Made by a program: the position numbers and the translations under genes
Shown here: positions 7,895-16,300 of the stretch, piece by piece
Numbering within the stretch: position 1 is the stretch's first letter
Layout: each line of letters starts with the position of its first letter
Origin: Clostridiales bacterium
GTDB taxonomy: Bacteria > Bacillota > Clostridia > Oscillospirales > Oscillospiraceae
DNA: 19,253 nucleotides
Direction of reading: 5' to 3'
Assembly: GCA_021205375.1 (NCBI GenBank)
Contig: JAJPXR010000004.1
Span: 1-19,253 of the forward strand
The notes under the pieces: generated by a model
What the model was told of the DNA's origin: nothing
The model's database searches: none
What the model saw: the letters and a program-made list of their open reading frames with translations, nothing else

Positions 7895-8055
7895 TGAGCT
7901 TTTAGCCGTTAGCTCTTAGCTGTTGGCTACACACAGCAACGCTTTAGGGCCTGCCTCTTTTGCTCGTCTCTCGGTCACCAGCCTAGAAATGACAGCATTT
8001 GGATGGCAATCAGCATTACCCCACTAACAGCTAATGGCTAATAGCTAACGGCTCA
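7895..8055. repeat. Inverted-repeat element built from TTAGC heptads
   Basis: Each end is a 32-base arm made of heptads of the form NNTTAGC: TTTTAGC, CGTTAGC, TCTTAGC, TGTTGGC on the left (7895-7926), and CGTTAGC, TATTAGC, CATTAGC, TGTTAG read on minus on the right (8055-8024). Aligned, the arms match at 25 of 32 positions, with the mismatches mainly in the two variable bases of each heptad. The 97 bases between have no ORF. The right arm runs into the 3' end of the dehydrogenase gene and supplies its last codons and TAG stop. Confidence 0.65.
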
Positions 8056-9007
8056 CTACATTTTGCGGCGTCCCCGCCTGGAACTGCCGCAGGTTTTCCA
8101 CCACGATGTCCATCAGGCGGCGGCGGGCCTCCACCGTGGCCCAGGCGATGTGGGGGGTGATGACGCAGTTCTGCGCCGTCAGCAGGGGGTTGTCCGGCAG
8201 CATGGGTTCCCGCTCCACCACGTCCAGTCCGGCGGCAGCCACCTTGCCGCTGTTCAGGGCGTCGGCTAATGCGCGCTCGTCCACCAGCGGCCCGCGGGCG
8301 GTGTTCAGCAGAATGACCCCGTCCTTCATTTTTGCGATGTTCTCAGCGTTGACGATGTGGTGGGTGGTGGGAAACAGCGGCGCGTGGAGGGAGATCACAT
8401 CCGACTGGGCCAGCAGGGTGTCCAAATCTACATAGGTGGCGATTTCCTCCCCCTCTGGGCAGGGGCGGGAGCCGGTGGCCAGCACGTTCATCCCCAGGGC
8501 GCGGGCCAGACGGCCCACCGCCCGGCCAATGCTGCCGAAGCCGATGATGCCCATGGTCTTGCCTGCCAGCTCCACGATGGGCATGTCCCAGAAGCAGAAG
8601 TCCCGGCAACTGCACCAGCGACCCTCTTTCACGGCCTGGTCGTGGCGGCCCACGTGACAGGTCACTTCCATTAGCAGGGCCAGGGTCATCTGGGCCACGG
8701 CGGGGGTGCTGTAGCCGGGGACGTTGGTGACGGTGATGCCCCGCTCCTTCGCCGCCTCGATGTCCACCATGTTGTACCCGGTGGCCAGCGCGCCGATATA
8801 GGTCAGGTTGGGACACTGTTCCATCGTCCAGCGGGACACGGGGACCTTGCTGGTATACACCGCCTCTGCGTCCCCAATGCGGCGGGCAATTTCTTCCGGG
8901 TCGTCGGGGGTGTAGTCATGTACCGTCAGTTCCCCCAGCGCCGCCAGACCCTCCCAGCTTAGGTCGCCGGGATTCTCGGTGTAGCCGTCTAAAATCACGA
9001 TTTTCAC
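8045..9007 (-). CDS. D-2-hydroxyacid dehydrogenase (glycerate/hydroxypyruvate reductase-like)
   Basis: A 320-residue cytoplasmic NAD(P)-dependent oxidoreductase interconverting a D-2-hydroxyacid and its 2-oxoacid. Seen: Rossmann motif GIIGFGSIG (G156, G158, G161), catalytic R238 in NTARGPLVDE, E267 in VVEREP and H286 in TPHIAWA, with the usual spacings of the family. After the second Rossmann strand the sequence reads ATGSRPCPEG, without the acidic residue typical of NAD-specific members and reminiscent of human GRHPR, so NADPH use is possible. The start is GTG at 9007, preceded by AGGAGG with 9 bases spacing; the stop of the TfoX gene overlaps it (GTGA), which suggests translational coupling. 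Last gene of the four-gene operon. Its final two codons and stop lie in a repeat arm, so the extreme C-terminus was probably reshaped by that insertion. Glycerate, hydroxypyruvate or another oxoacid cannot be told apart. Confidence 0.9.
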   Translation of the reverse strand: MKIVILDGYTENPGDLSWEGLAALGELTVHDYTPDDPEEIARRIGDAEAVYTSKVPVSRWTMEQCPNLTYIGALATGYNMVDIEAAKERGITVTNVPGYSTPAVAQMTLALLMEVTCHVGRHDQAVKEGRWCSCRDFCFWDMPIVELAGKTMGIIGFGSIGRAVGRLARALGMNVLATGSRPCPEGEEIATYVDLDTLLAQSDVISLHAPLFPTTHHIVNAENIAKMKDGVILLNTARGPLVDERALADALNSGKVAAAGLDVVEREPMLPDNPLLTAQNCVITPHIAWATVEARRRLMDIVVENLRQFQAGTPQNVVSR

Positions 9008-9345
9008 GTTGTTTTTCCTCCTGTTTTCTGTTTTCTCCTTCTGGGCTTTGGGGGTGGGACGTTTTCCGCCAGCAAAGCGGCCACCCGTCTTGCCAGAACG
9101 TTATCGTCAATATCCAAAATATAGTGTGGTTTGGCCCCAGGATAGGGTGCGCCAAGCTCTGCGCTTTCCAATTCACCCTTGACACAGTCCAGCATCTTCA
9201 CGTATACCGTATTGTCGCAGACGGTGAACACGGGGCGGTCATTCACATAGACCATGTACTCCCCGAACATCTTCTGGCAGCGCACCTGCCCCACTTCGGC
9301 GATTTGGTCGCATACATAAAGTGCGTAATCTTGGGGCGTCGCCAT
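9004..9345 (-). CDS. TfoX N-terminal-domain protein
   Basis: 113 residues, essentially one TfoX/Sxy N-terminal domain. It shows MFGEYMVYVNDRPVFTVCDN (26-45) followed by VYVKMLD, then GAPYPGAKPHYILD and a helix with LARRVAALL, closing in a basic PKPRRRKQK tail. The C-terminal TfoX domain found in proteobacterial competence regulators is absent. Stand-alone N-domain proteins are common in Firmicutes, and their function is not established; a regulatory or ligand-binding role is a guess. The ATG lies 3 bases after the stop of the fusion gene and its TGA overlaps the GTG of the dehydrogenase, so all three are probably translated as one coupled unit. The ribosome site (GAGGG) lies inside the end of the preceding gene. 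Confidence 0.82.
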   Translation of the reverse strand: MATPQDYALYVCDQIAEVGQVRCQKMFGEYMVYVNDRPVFTVCDNTVYVKMLDCVKGELESAELGAPYPGAKPHYILDIDDNVLARRVAALLAENVPPPKPRRRKQKTGGKTT

Positions 9346-9348
9346 CGG

Positions 9349-11328
9349 TCAGCCCTCATCCAGCGCCGGGAACCGCGCCTGAACCGCCTGCGCCAGCCGG
9401 TCCAGCGCCTGCTCCAGCACCCACCGGGGACAGGCCAGATTCAGCCGCTCGAAGCCCTCTCCCTCTGGGCCAAAGAGATACCCTTCATCGCAGAACCAAC
9501 GGGCCTCCTGCTGCATGAAGCGCTCCAGCTCCTTTTTGTCCAGGCCCAGCGCCCGGCAGTCGATCCACATTAAATAAGTGCCTTCCAGCCGGAAGGGTTT
9601 CAGGCAGGGCAGCTTTTGAGCCAAAAAGTCCTCCACCAACTGGCGGTTGCAGTCCAGGTGGACCAGCAGCGCATCCAGCCAGCCCTCGCACTTGTCATAG
9701 GCCAGCCGACAGGCCTGATACCCCAAAATGTTCAGGTGGCTGAACCCCATGTCCCGTTGCAGCCGCTCCCGCACCTTTTTGTTTGGCACCAGCAGGTTAG
9801 ACGCCTGCATCCCCGCCAGGTTGAAGGTCTTGCTGGGGGCGGTGCAGATGACGCAGTTGTCCAGATAAGGCTGGGGCAGGTTGCCCATGGAGGTGTGCTG
9901 GTATCCCGGCAGAATCAGGTCGAAGTGAATTTCATCGGAGACGATGAACACGTTCTGTTCCAGGCAGATTTGGGCGATGCGCTCCAGCTCCTCCCGGCTC
10001 CAAACCCGGCCCACCGGGTTGTGAGGGCTGCACAGGATCAGCAGCTTGACCTCCGGCAGGGCGGCTTTGGCGGCGAAGTCATCGAAGTCGATTTCGTACC
10101 GGTCTCCCACGGGGACCAATTGGGTTTTGACCAGCTTTCGCCCGTTGTTCTCCACGGCGGAGTAGAAGGGGTAGTACACCGGCGTCATGATCAGCACGCT
10201 GTCCCCTGGCTGGGTGCAGGTGCGCACCAGTTGGTTTAGGGCGGGCACCACCCCGGCGAAGGGTACGATCCACTCTTTCTCCGGGCGGAACCCGTGGCGG
10301 CGCTCCATCCAGCTCTGGACGCTGGAGAAATAGTCCTCTGTGGGGCCGGTGTAGCCCAAAATGGCATCGTTCAAGTACTCTTTCAGCCCCTCAGCGATTT
10401 GCGGCGGGTTTTTCAGCTCCATGTCCGCCACGGAGAACGGCGCGATGCCCTCCGGTTGATCACCCATCCCGTCCCACTTGAAGGAGCCGGTGTTTTTCCG
10501 GCTGACCAGGGTGTGGAAGTCGTACTCCTCTTTGGATTCCAGCGGAAGCCAGTCCTCGATGACGTGCCTGATTTGGCTGTCCCAGAAGTCCCACTCGTGG
10601 CCGCCGGGTGCGGTCTCGAAGGTCACTTCCACCCCCAACTGCCGCAGGTCTTCCACGAAGGCCCGGCTGTTGGGCAGCAGACTGTCCTGCTCGCCGCAGG
10701 AGATGTAGAGGGCGGGCAGGCGCTCTCCCTGCTCCACGGCCTGCTTCGCCAGCCAGAGGGGATTCTCGTCGCTTTCCATGGCCTGGTCCAGGTCGCCAAA
10801 GCAGCTCTCGGAATAGGCCCGGTCCACCATGATGCCCGGCTCATAGACCTTGCTGCGGTTGTCCTCCATCACCAGGGCGGAGGAGAACGCGGCAATGGCG
10901 GAGAAGGTCTCCCGGTACTTGAGTCCGGTGCGCAGCGCGCCGTAGCCGCCCATGGAGAGGCCGCCGATGAAGGTGTCCTCCCGCTTATGGGAGAGAGGGA
11001 ACATCTGCCGGGTCTGTTCCACCAGCTCCCGGCCGAAGAAGTCCCCGTAGAAGGCGTAAGCCGCATTGTGGTCCAGGTAAAAGCTGTTCTCCCCGGCGGG
11101 CATTACCACCGCCAGGTCGTGTTCCTCGGCGTACCGCCGGATGCAACTGTTGGTGGGCCAGCTCATGCTGTCGCCAAAGATGCCGTGGAGCAGATAAAGG
11201 GTCTGGTAGGGCCGTCCATGGCGGTCGGGTGCGTCATCCCAGGCGCGCTTGTCCGTGGGGAGGATCACCGTCACCGGCACCACACGGGCCAGACTGTTGG
11301 AAAAGAAATTGGTTTGAATCAGCGCCAT
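9349..11328 (-). CDS. Bifunctional fusion: FrmB/esterase-D-type hydrolase + MalY/PatB-type C-S lyase
   Basis: One uninterrupted 659-residue frame with two enzymes. Residues 1 to about 260 are an alpha/beta hydrolase of the putative-esterase/S-formylglutathione-hydrolase type: LYLLHGIFGD, nucleophile S125 in GGLSMGGYGA, acid D215 in CGEQDSLLP and H244 in GGHEWDFW. Residues about 267-659 are a full-length fold-type-I PLP enzyme of the MalY/PatB group: RKNTGSFKWDGM opening, ADMELKNPP, YTGPTEDY, SPHNPVGRVW, SDEIHFDL, PLP lysine K500 in APSKTFNLAG, and the C-terminal domain. Such lyases cleave cysteine S-conjugates or cystathionine to thiol, pyruvate and ammonia. Only about 6-8 residues separate the domains, with no Met or Val start codon where PatB proteins normally begin. 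Start: ATG 11328, with AGGAGG 5 bases upstream. Second gene of the operon, 24 bases after the rhomboid gene. The substrate is unknown; a linked ester/thioester hydrolysis and C-S cleavage is my inference. Confidence 0.88.
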   Translation of the reverse strand: MALIQTNFFSNSLARVVPVTVILPTDKRAWDDAPDRHGRPYQTLYLLHGIFGDSMSWPTNSCIRRYAEEHDLAVVMPAGENSFYLDHNAAYAFYGDFFGRELVEQTRQMFPLSHKREDTFIGGLSMGGYGALRTGLKYRETFSAIAAFSSALVMEDNRSKVYEPGIMVDRAYSESCFGDLDQAMESDENPLWLAKQAVEQGERLPALYISCGEQDSLLPNSRAFVEDLRQLGVEVTFETAPGGHEWDFWDSQIRHVIEDWLPLESKEEYDFHTLVSRKNTGSFKWDGMGDQPEGIAPFSVADMELKNPPQIAEGLKEYLNDAILGYTGPTEDYFSSVQSWMERRHGFRPEKEWIVPFAGVVPALNQLVRTCTQPGDSVLIMTPVYYPFYSAVENNGRKLVKTQLVPVGDRYEIDFDDFAAKAALPEVKLLILCSPHNPVGRVWSREELERIAQICLEQNVFIVSDEIHFDLILPGYQHTSMGNLPQPYLDNCVICTAPSKTFNLAGMQASNLLVPNKKVRERLQRDMGFSHLNILGYQACRLAYDKCEGWLDALLVHLDCNRQLVEDFLAQKLPCLKPFRLEGTYLMWIDCRALGLDKKELERFMQQEARWFCDEGYLFGPEGEGFERLNLACPRWVLEQALDRLAQAVQARFPALDEG

Positions 11329-11352
11329 ATTGTCCTCCTGTTCATCGTTCGG

Positions 11353-12120
11353 TTATTCCCATCTTACGCCGTCGGTTCGTTCCTGGTCGGAAACACGCCT
11401 TTGCGTTTTTTTCTTCTCTTCCCGGGCCGTCTGTCGTTTCTGTTTGTGTGTGCGTCGTTTCTCACGCCAGTTTTCCCAGGTCGCCGCCAGCTTTGCCCGC
11501 CAGCGGCCAGAGCCACCGCCGGTCTGCTGGTTGTTGGTTTCCCCGTCGGAGGGGCCGCGCCGGTTCAACAGCCAGCCGAACGCGCCGCCGCAGACGCCGC
11601 CCAAAATGTGGCTCAACTGGGAGATGCTGTCCTGGGCCGCAATGCCGTTATAGACCTCCTGTCCCAGGTAGAGCACGACGACCAGCACCATGGTCAGGGG
11701 GAGTTTTCCGTCCACCATCCGCACCATGGAGGAGAGGATGATGAGCATAAACACCACGCCGCTGGCCCCCAGCAGGGCGACGTTGGGGAAGCACACGATG
11801 TTCACCAGGCCGGTGACCAGCGCCGTGATCAAAATCATCGCCAGCATCCGCAAGCTGCCGTACTTCTCCTCGATCATCGGCCCCAACAGCAGGAACAGCA
11901 TCATGTTGCTCATGTAGTGGCTGACACTGGCGTGGCCCAATACGTGGCCAAACAGCCGCACATAGGTCAGCGGGTCCTTGGGCGAGGAACGGTAGACGCA
12001 AAAAAGCAACTGGGTGCTTTTCCCCTGGGTGGCGAAGTCCAGCAGCAGCGCCGCCAGAGAGAGAAAGGTAAAGGTCAGCACCACCGGGGCGTTGTATTGG
12101 ATTTTCTTGAAAAGGCTCAT
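11353..12120 (-). CDS. Rhomboid-family intramembrane serine protease
   Basis: 255 residues. About six membrane helices occupy residues 12-185, followed by a soluble tail. Signature: HASVSHYMSNMMLFLLLGP (oxyanion-side H/N, N72), catalytic S120 in LLGASGVVF and H171 in SQLSHILGG, with the GxxxG-like GGVCGGAFG beyond. Rhomboids cut substrate membrane helices within the bilayer. The tail (189-255) is dominated by K, R, E and Q, and is longer and more charged than in minimal rhomboids. Start: ATG at 12120, with AGGGG about 8 bases upstream. First gene of the minus-strand operon under an extended -10 promoter, divergent from the TauE/SafE gene. What links it to the downstream metabolic enzymes is not evident. 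Confidence 0.9.
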   Translation of the reverse strand: MSLFKKIQYNAPVVLTFTFLSLAALLLDFATQGKSTQLLFCVYRSSPKDPLTYVRLFGHVLGHASVSHYMSNMMLFLLLGPMIEEKYGSLRMLAMILITALVTGLVNIVCFPNVALLGASGVVFMLIILSSMVRMVDGKLPLTMVLVVVLYLGQEVYNGIAAQDSISQLSHILGGVCGGAFGWLLNRRGPSDGETNNQQTGGGSGRWRAKLAATWENWREKRRTHKQKRQTAREEKKKTQRRVSDQERTDGVRWE

Positions 12121-12154
12121 GGCAATTCCCCTTTTTTCGATTCTCTTATTCTGT

Positions 12155-12183
12155 AGAATACCATATTCGCACCGGTTTTACAA
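12155..12183 (-). promoter_or_regulatory. Promoter of the rhomboid-fusion-TfoX-dehydrogenase operon
   Basis: On minus, TTGTAA (12183-12178), a 17-base spacer and TATTCT (12160-12155), with TGG before the -10 (extended -10). Confidence 0.6.
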
Positions 12184-12260
12184 TGGGGACGCGGCGGCGA
12201 AATCACCATTTGCGGGCCGTCAAATTTGTAAATTTTCTGCTACGATATTCCAAAACGCCC

Positions 12261-12289
12261 TATACATCCTTGTCGTCTCATGGTATAAT
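12261..12289 (+). promoter_or_regulatory. Promoter of the TauE/SafE gene
   Basis: TATACA (12261-12266), a 17-base spacer and a perfect TATAAT (12284-12289) preceded by TGG (extended -10). About 40 bases before the start codon. Confidence 0.65.
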
Positions 12290-12334
12290 ACCTCTGTTTC
12301 TGACCCCAACTTTACACATTGGAAGGCATCCAAC

Positions 12335-13102
12335 ATGTTTCAAATCTTTGTCTATCTCATCGCCGGATTTAGCGCGGGCGTGGTCACAGGGCTGGCCGGG
12401 CTGTCCGCCGCCGCCATCATCTCTCCGCTGCTCATCACCCTGCTGGGTTTCCCGGCGTTCGAGGCCATCGGGATCTCTCTGGCCTCTGATGTGCTGGCCT
12501 CCGGCCTCAGCGCCCGTACTTACGCCAAAAACAAGCACATCGCCATTCGCAGCGGCATGTGGCTGTTGGTCCCCGCCCTGTTCCTGACGGTGTTGGGCTG
12601 TTTTGTCAGCTCCAACGTGGACAACAGCGTCCTGAGCCTGGTCTCCGTGGCGTTCCCCGTCCTGCTGGGTTTCAACTTCATCCGGGACAAGGGCGAACAG
12701 CCCATCAACAGCGGTCATTACCAGGACAACTTCACCCGGCGGGTGCTGTCCATCATCTCCGGGGCTATCGTGGGGTCTATCTGCGGCTTCTCCGGGGCCG
12801 GCGGCGGCATGATGATGCTGTTCCTGCTGACCTCCCTGCTGGGCTACGAGCTGAAAACCGCCGTGGGCACCAGCGTGTTTATTATGATGTTCCTGGCCCT
12901 GGTGGGGTCGGTCTCCCACTTCCTGATGTACGGCTCCGTCCGCTGGGTCCCCCTGGTCATCTGCGCCCTGTCCGCCCTGGTGGGGGCCTGGTTCGCCGCC
13001 AGGTACGCCAACCGGGCCGACAGCCGCACCCTTCACCGGGTCATCGGTATTTGCCTGATGATTTTGGGCATCTTTTTGCTGATTTTTAAGGTGATTTTGT
13101 AA
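12335..13102 (+). CDS. TauE/SafE-family membrane permease (sulfite exporter-like)
   Basis: A 255-residue, very hydrophobic protein with about eight membrane segments in two related halves. The first half opens FVYLIAGFSAGVVTGLAGLS and the second has the parallel SGAIVGSICGFSGAGGGMMM near residue 150, followed by TAVGTSVFIMMFLALVGSV. This doubled glycine-rich motif marks the TauE/SafE (PF01925) family, which moves sulfite, organosulfonates or other small anions. Substrate is not readable from sequence. Start at 12335: GGAAGG lies 8 bases upstream and the membrane segment begins at once; the longer in-frame extension to 12014 runs back through the divergent gene and promoter. Monocistronic, with a terminator about 105 bases downstream. 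Its divergent neighbour operon encodes a C-S lyase fusion, which makes a sulfur-linked role attractive but unproven. Confidence 0.87.
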   Translation: MFQIFVYLIAGFSAGVVTGLAGLSAAAIISPLLITLLGFPAFEAIGISLASDVLASGLSARTYAKNKHIAIRSGMWLLVPALFLTVLGCFVSSNVDNSVLSLVSVAFPVLLGFNFIRDKGEQPINSGHYQDNFTRRVLSIISGAIVGSICGFSGAGGGMMMLFLLTSLLGYELKTAVGTSVFIMMFLALVGSVSHFLMYGSVRWVPLVICALSALVGAWFAARYANRADSRTLHRVIGICLMILGIFLLIFKVIL

Positions 13103-13207
13103 TTATTCCCTTTGATTATCCCTGCCGCTCAGTCATGTGGCAGAAACCCCGCTGCCGTCAGGCGGTATTTTCACTTCACTCCCTGCGCCGCATTTTCGAC
13201 AGACTCG

Positions 13208-13234
13208 AACCCCCAGTTCAACTGGGGGTTTTGT
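13208..13234 (+). terminator. Terminator downstream of the TauE/SafE gene
   Basis: Arms AACCCCCAGTT and AACTGGGGGTT (13208-13218, 13220-13230) with a tight loop, followed by TTTTG. Confidence 0.75.
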
Positions 13235-13257
13235 CATGCCTGTTCGGCGAGCAATTA

Positions 13258-13288
13258 GGGCCGGGCGTTCGTAAGAACAGCCCGGCCC
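13258..13288 (-). terminator. GC-rich hairpin, likely 3' end of the glycerophosphotransferase transcript
   Basis: GGGCCGGGC (13258-13266) pairs with GCCCGGCCC (13280-13288), extended by GTTC/GAAC around GTAA with one bulged base. It lies about 47 bases beyond the minus-strand stop. The minus-strand tail (CTAATTGCTC) is poor in T, so termination efficiency is uncertain. Confidence 0.45.
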
Positions 13289-13334
13289 CAGCGTTTCACA
13301 GGGTATTTTGCAACAGCCTTTTTACAGGGAACCG

Positions 13335-16300
13335 TCACCAGTTCCGTTTCTGGATCTCATCACAGACCCGCTGGCTGTTGTTTTTGTCGATATATTTGTA
13401 CAGGGACTTGCGCATTTCGGCGTACTGGGGCTTGAGCTGGAAGCCGTTCGCGGCGTACTCTTCCATCAGGGCGAACAACTGGTCGTTGTCCACCGCCCGG
13501 TCGCCGAACAGGTCGTGTTCCAGGTCGATGTAGGCCCCCTGGGTCTCGTTGTATTTGTCCACGTCGAACTGGTAGAAGATGACCGGCTTGGCCTGATAGA
13601 ACACGTCCCAGCAGACGGAGGAGTAGTCGGTGATGAGCAGGCTGCACTCCATCATCAGCCGGTTCAGCGGCTCGGTGCCGAAGGGGATCAGCCGCACCCG
13701 CTCGCCGGAGATGGAGAAATTGCCCAGGTACTCCCGGAACTTGGGGTGAATGTAGAAGTTCAGGTACAGGTCGTACCGCTGGAGGTACTCGTCCAGTCGG
13801 GGAGAGTTGAGCAGGGCCATGTAGTTTTGGTAGTAGTCGCTGGCCCGGAACACCTGGTCGCTGACCTCCTCCAGCCAGTTTCTCCAGGTGGGCATGATGA
13901 GGATGGTGCGCCGGTCCATCTGGGCGGAGCGGTCCTCCAGCACGTCCCACCGGGCCAGGCCGGTGATGATGACCTCCTGGGGCTGGTAGCCCAGCTCGTT
14001 GATGATGATGTCGTGCTCCATGTCGTTGGAGGTGACGAACAGGCTGACGGCGTTGGTGCCGGAGCTGAAAAACTCCACTTTTTTCAGAGCGATGACCCCG
14101 TGCTGGAGGAACACCAGCTTTTTGTTCTTCTCGATATAGGGCTGGATGATGCTCTCCTTGCACCGCCAGGCGTAGGCGTGGGCCTTGGAGTCGCTGGAGA
14201 CCAGCAACCGGGCCGCCAGCAGGTAGACCATGTGCCGGAGGCTCATAAACTGAATGACATGGTCCTTGTAGGGCAGCAGGTTTTCCCGGTAGTCGGTGGC
14301 CTTTTTGTCAATGACGAAGTAGATGCTCCGGTTGAGCTGGGCCTCCATGTTATGCTCCATGCAGTGCCGGAAGAAATAGAAACCGTTGTCCTGGGCCATG
14401 CAGCAGTATTTTTCGTAGGTCAGCAGGATGCTCTTCTTCCGCAGCCGCTTGCGGAACACCAGATAGAGCAGGAAGGCGATGCGTTCCTTGAGCCGGAACC
14501 AAAAGCCGCTGTAGGGGGTGCGCTCCTGGCAGACCAGGGCGAAGCGGTTGTTCACCGTCCGGTAGAGGAACAACTGCTGCTCCTTGTTCAGCACCACGCT
14601 GTCTCCCACGAACAGCCGCCGCAGTCCGGATTCCTTCATCATGTCCCCTCTGTCACCGGAGCGGATAGAGGCGTGAATGGGTGCCCAGAACTGGACGCCA
14701 TCCCGCTCAAAGACGGCGCGGATGTCCCAATAGAGGGGGGTGAAGGGCAGGCGTCGTACGTTGATGTGTACCGTCATTTCATAGTAGTCCCCGCAGTCCT
14801 TGCACCTGGCGCAGGGGAAGTAGTAGTCCTGCCGATCCTCCTCCAGCTTGTAGCGGTGGGCCAGCGCTACTCCCACCCAGTTTCCGTTGATTTTGGGACA
14901 CTGCACCTTCAGGGTCAGGCGGCCAAAGAGGATACGCCCCTGCTGGGCGCGGCAGGCGAAGGAGTACATATACCGCAAGTTTTTTCCACCCACCGTCAGG
15001 CACATCCGCCCGTTGTACCGCCTCGTCCAGTGGGGGCAGCCTTCCACCGGATGACCGGCGAACAGGGCCTCTCCCACCGGATGGCGCTCCAGGTCGGAAG
15101 CGAACCGGAAGGTCGTGGGGAAGGTGCGGGAAGGGTATTCGGTGTGGAGAGGGTCCAGCACCGGGAGATACCAGAACCGGTCGCCCTGCCGAATGGCCAG
15201 CGTGACCAGCCAGTTGGTGGAGAGGCAGTTTTCCAGCAGGGCCGGCAGGCCGGAGAGATCGGCAACAGCCAGTGTCCCGCCGCCATCCGCGGGGCGGAAC
15301 GTCACGGGACACAGGCACCGCAGGGAGGATTTTACTTTTTCCAGACAGAGCAGCGCCTCGTCCGCGCCGGTCAGGTCCAGACTGGGCAGCAGCAGGTTCC
15401 ACTGCCAGTCCCCGCTGGGTTGGGAAAGGGCGGTGATATAATATTGTTCCCGCCGCTGGGGGCTTGAAAGATATTCCTCCAGGTTGGCACAGCCGGGATA
15501 CTGAACGCCAGGGTCCTCGGCGGCGAAGTCCAGCACCAGCCGGTGGTCGGAGTTTACGGAAAGGTAGCAGTTTTGAGCTTCTCCCGTGAAAAACGGGCGG
15601 GATTCCCACTGGGACTGTAACTCCGTTGCCAGCTCCGGCCCCGCCAGCCGCACCGGGCAGCGCAGCAGCAGATCCCCCTCCCGGCGGAACACGCAGGTCA
15701 GCTCCACCTGGCCGGACAGCCCCGCCAGGGCGGAGAAGGGGATAAGCCCTTCGATGGTGTGGGTGTCAGAAAAATCCCCCTGGACCTGAGCGGGGAAGAA
15801 CAGCGTTGCAGGCCGGTCAGAGCTGGTGTCGTGGAAGGAGAAGCCCTCCGGCTGTTCCATGGTGTCGGGGCAGGTGACGGCCAGGCGGATGGCGTCGTCC
15901 TCCCGTGTAAATGCGCTGAGACGGCAGGTCAACTGCCGGTTGTAGCGGTCCTCTGCCGGACACATCAGGAGAGAGAGATTGTACTGTTTCCCCACATAGT
16001 AGGGAAGGACCGAGTAATCCACGCCCTGGTGGTCGAACGACCCGGCGGTCGGCGCATACCGCCGCCGATCGTCGCAGAAAAACAGATCCAGCCAGCGGAC
16101 ATAATTTTTGTCGCCATACTGCTTGAGCGGGTAGAGGACCACGCCGTTTTTGGTGTGCCGCCCCAGGGAGAGGGTCCACTCCACGTCCCCGCAGGAGGCA
16201 AGCGCATTGTCAAACCCCTCCATGGAGACGGTGAAGCCCTCCTGCGCTGGGGTGATGGGGCAATACCAGTACCGGCTGTGGGGCTGGGAGGCGGCCACCA

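Noticed and set aside
63..8000. A 14-base identical word AAATGACAGCATTT at 63-76 and 7987-8000.
   Set aside because: The match does not extend on either side, and one 14-base coincidence is expected in a window of this size.
12014..12334. N-terminal extension of the TauE/SafE frame to 12014.
   Set aside because: It overlaps the divergent rhomboid gene and both promoters; the ATG at 12335 has a good ribosome site and starts directly at the first membrane helix.
13180..13235. A GGTTCGAGTC-like stretch on the minus strand resembling a tRNA T-loop.
   Set aside because: The flanking bases do not form the T stem, and no acceptor, D or anticodon arm can be drawn. The CCCCC/GGGGG hairpin here is explained as a terminator.
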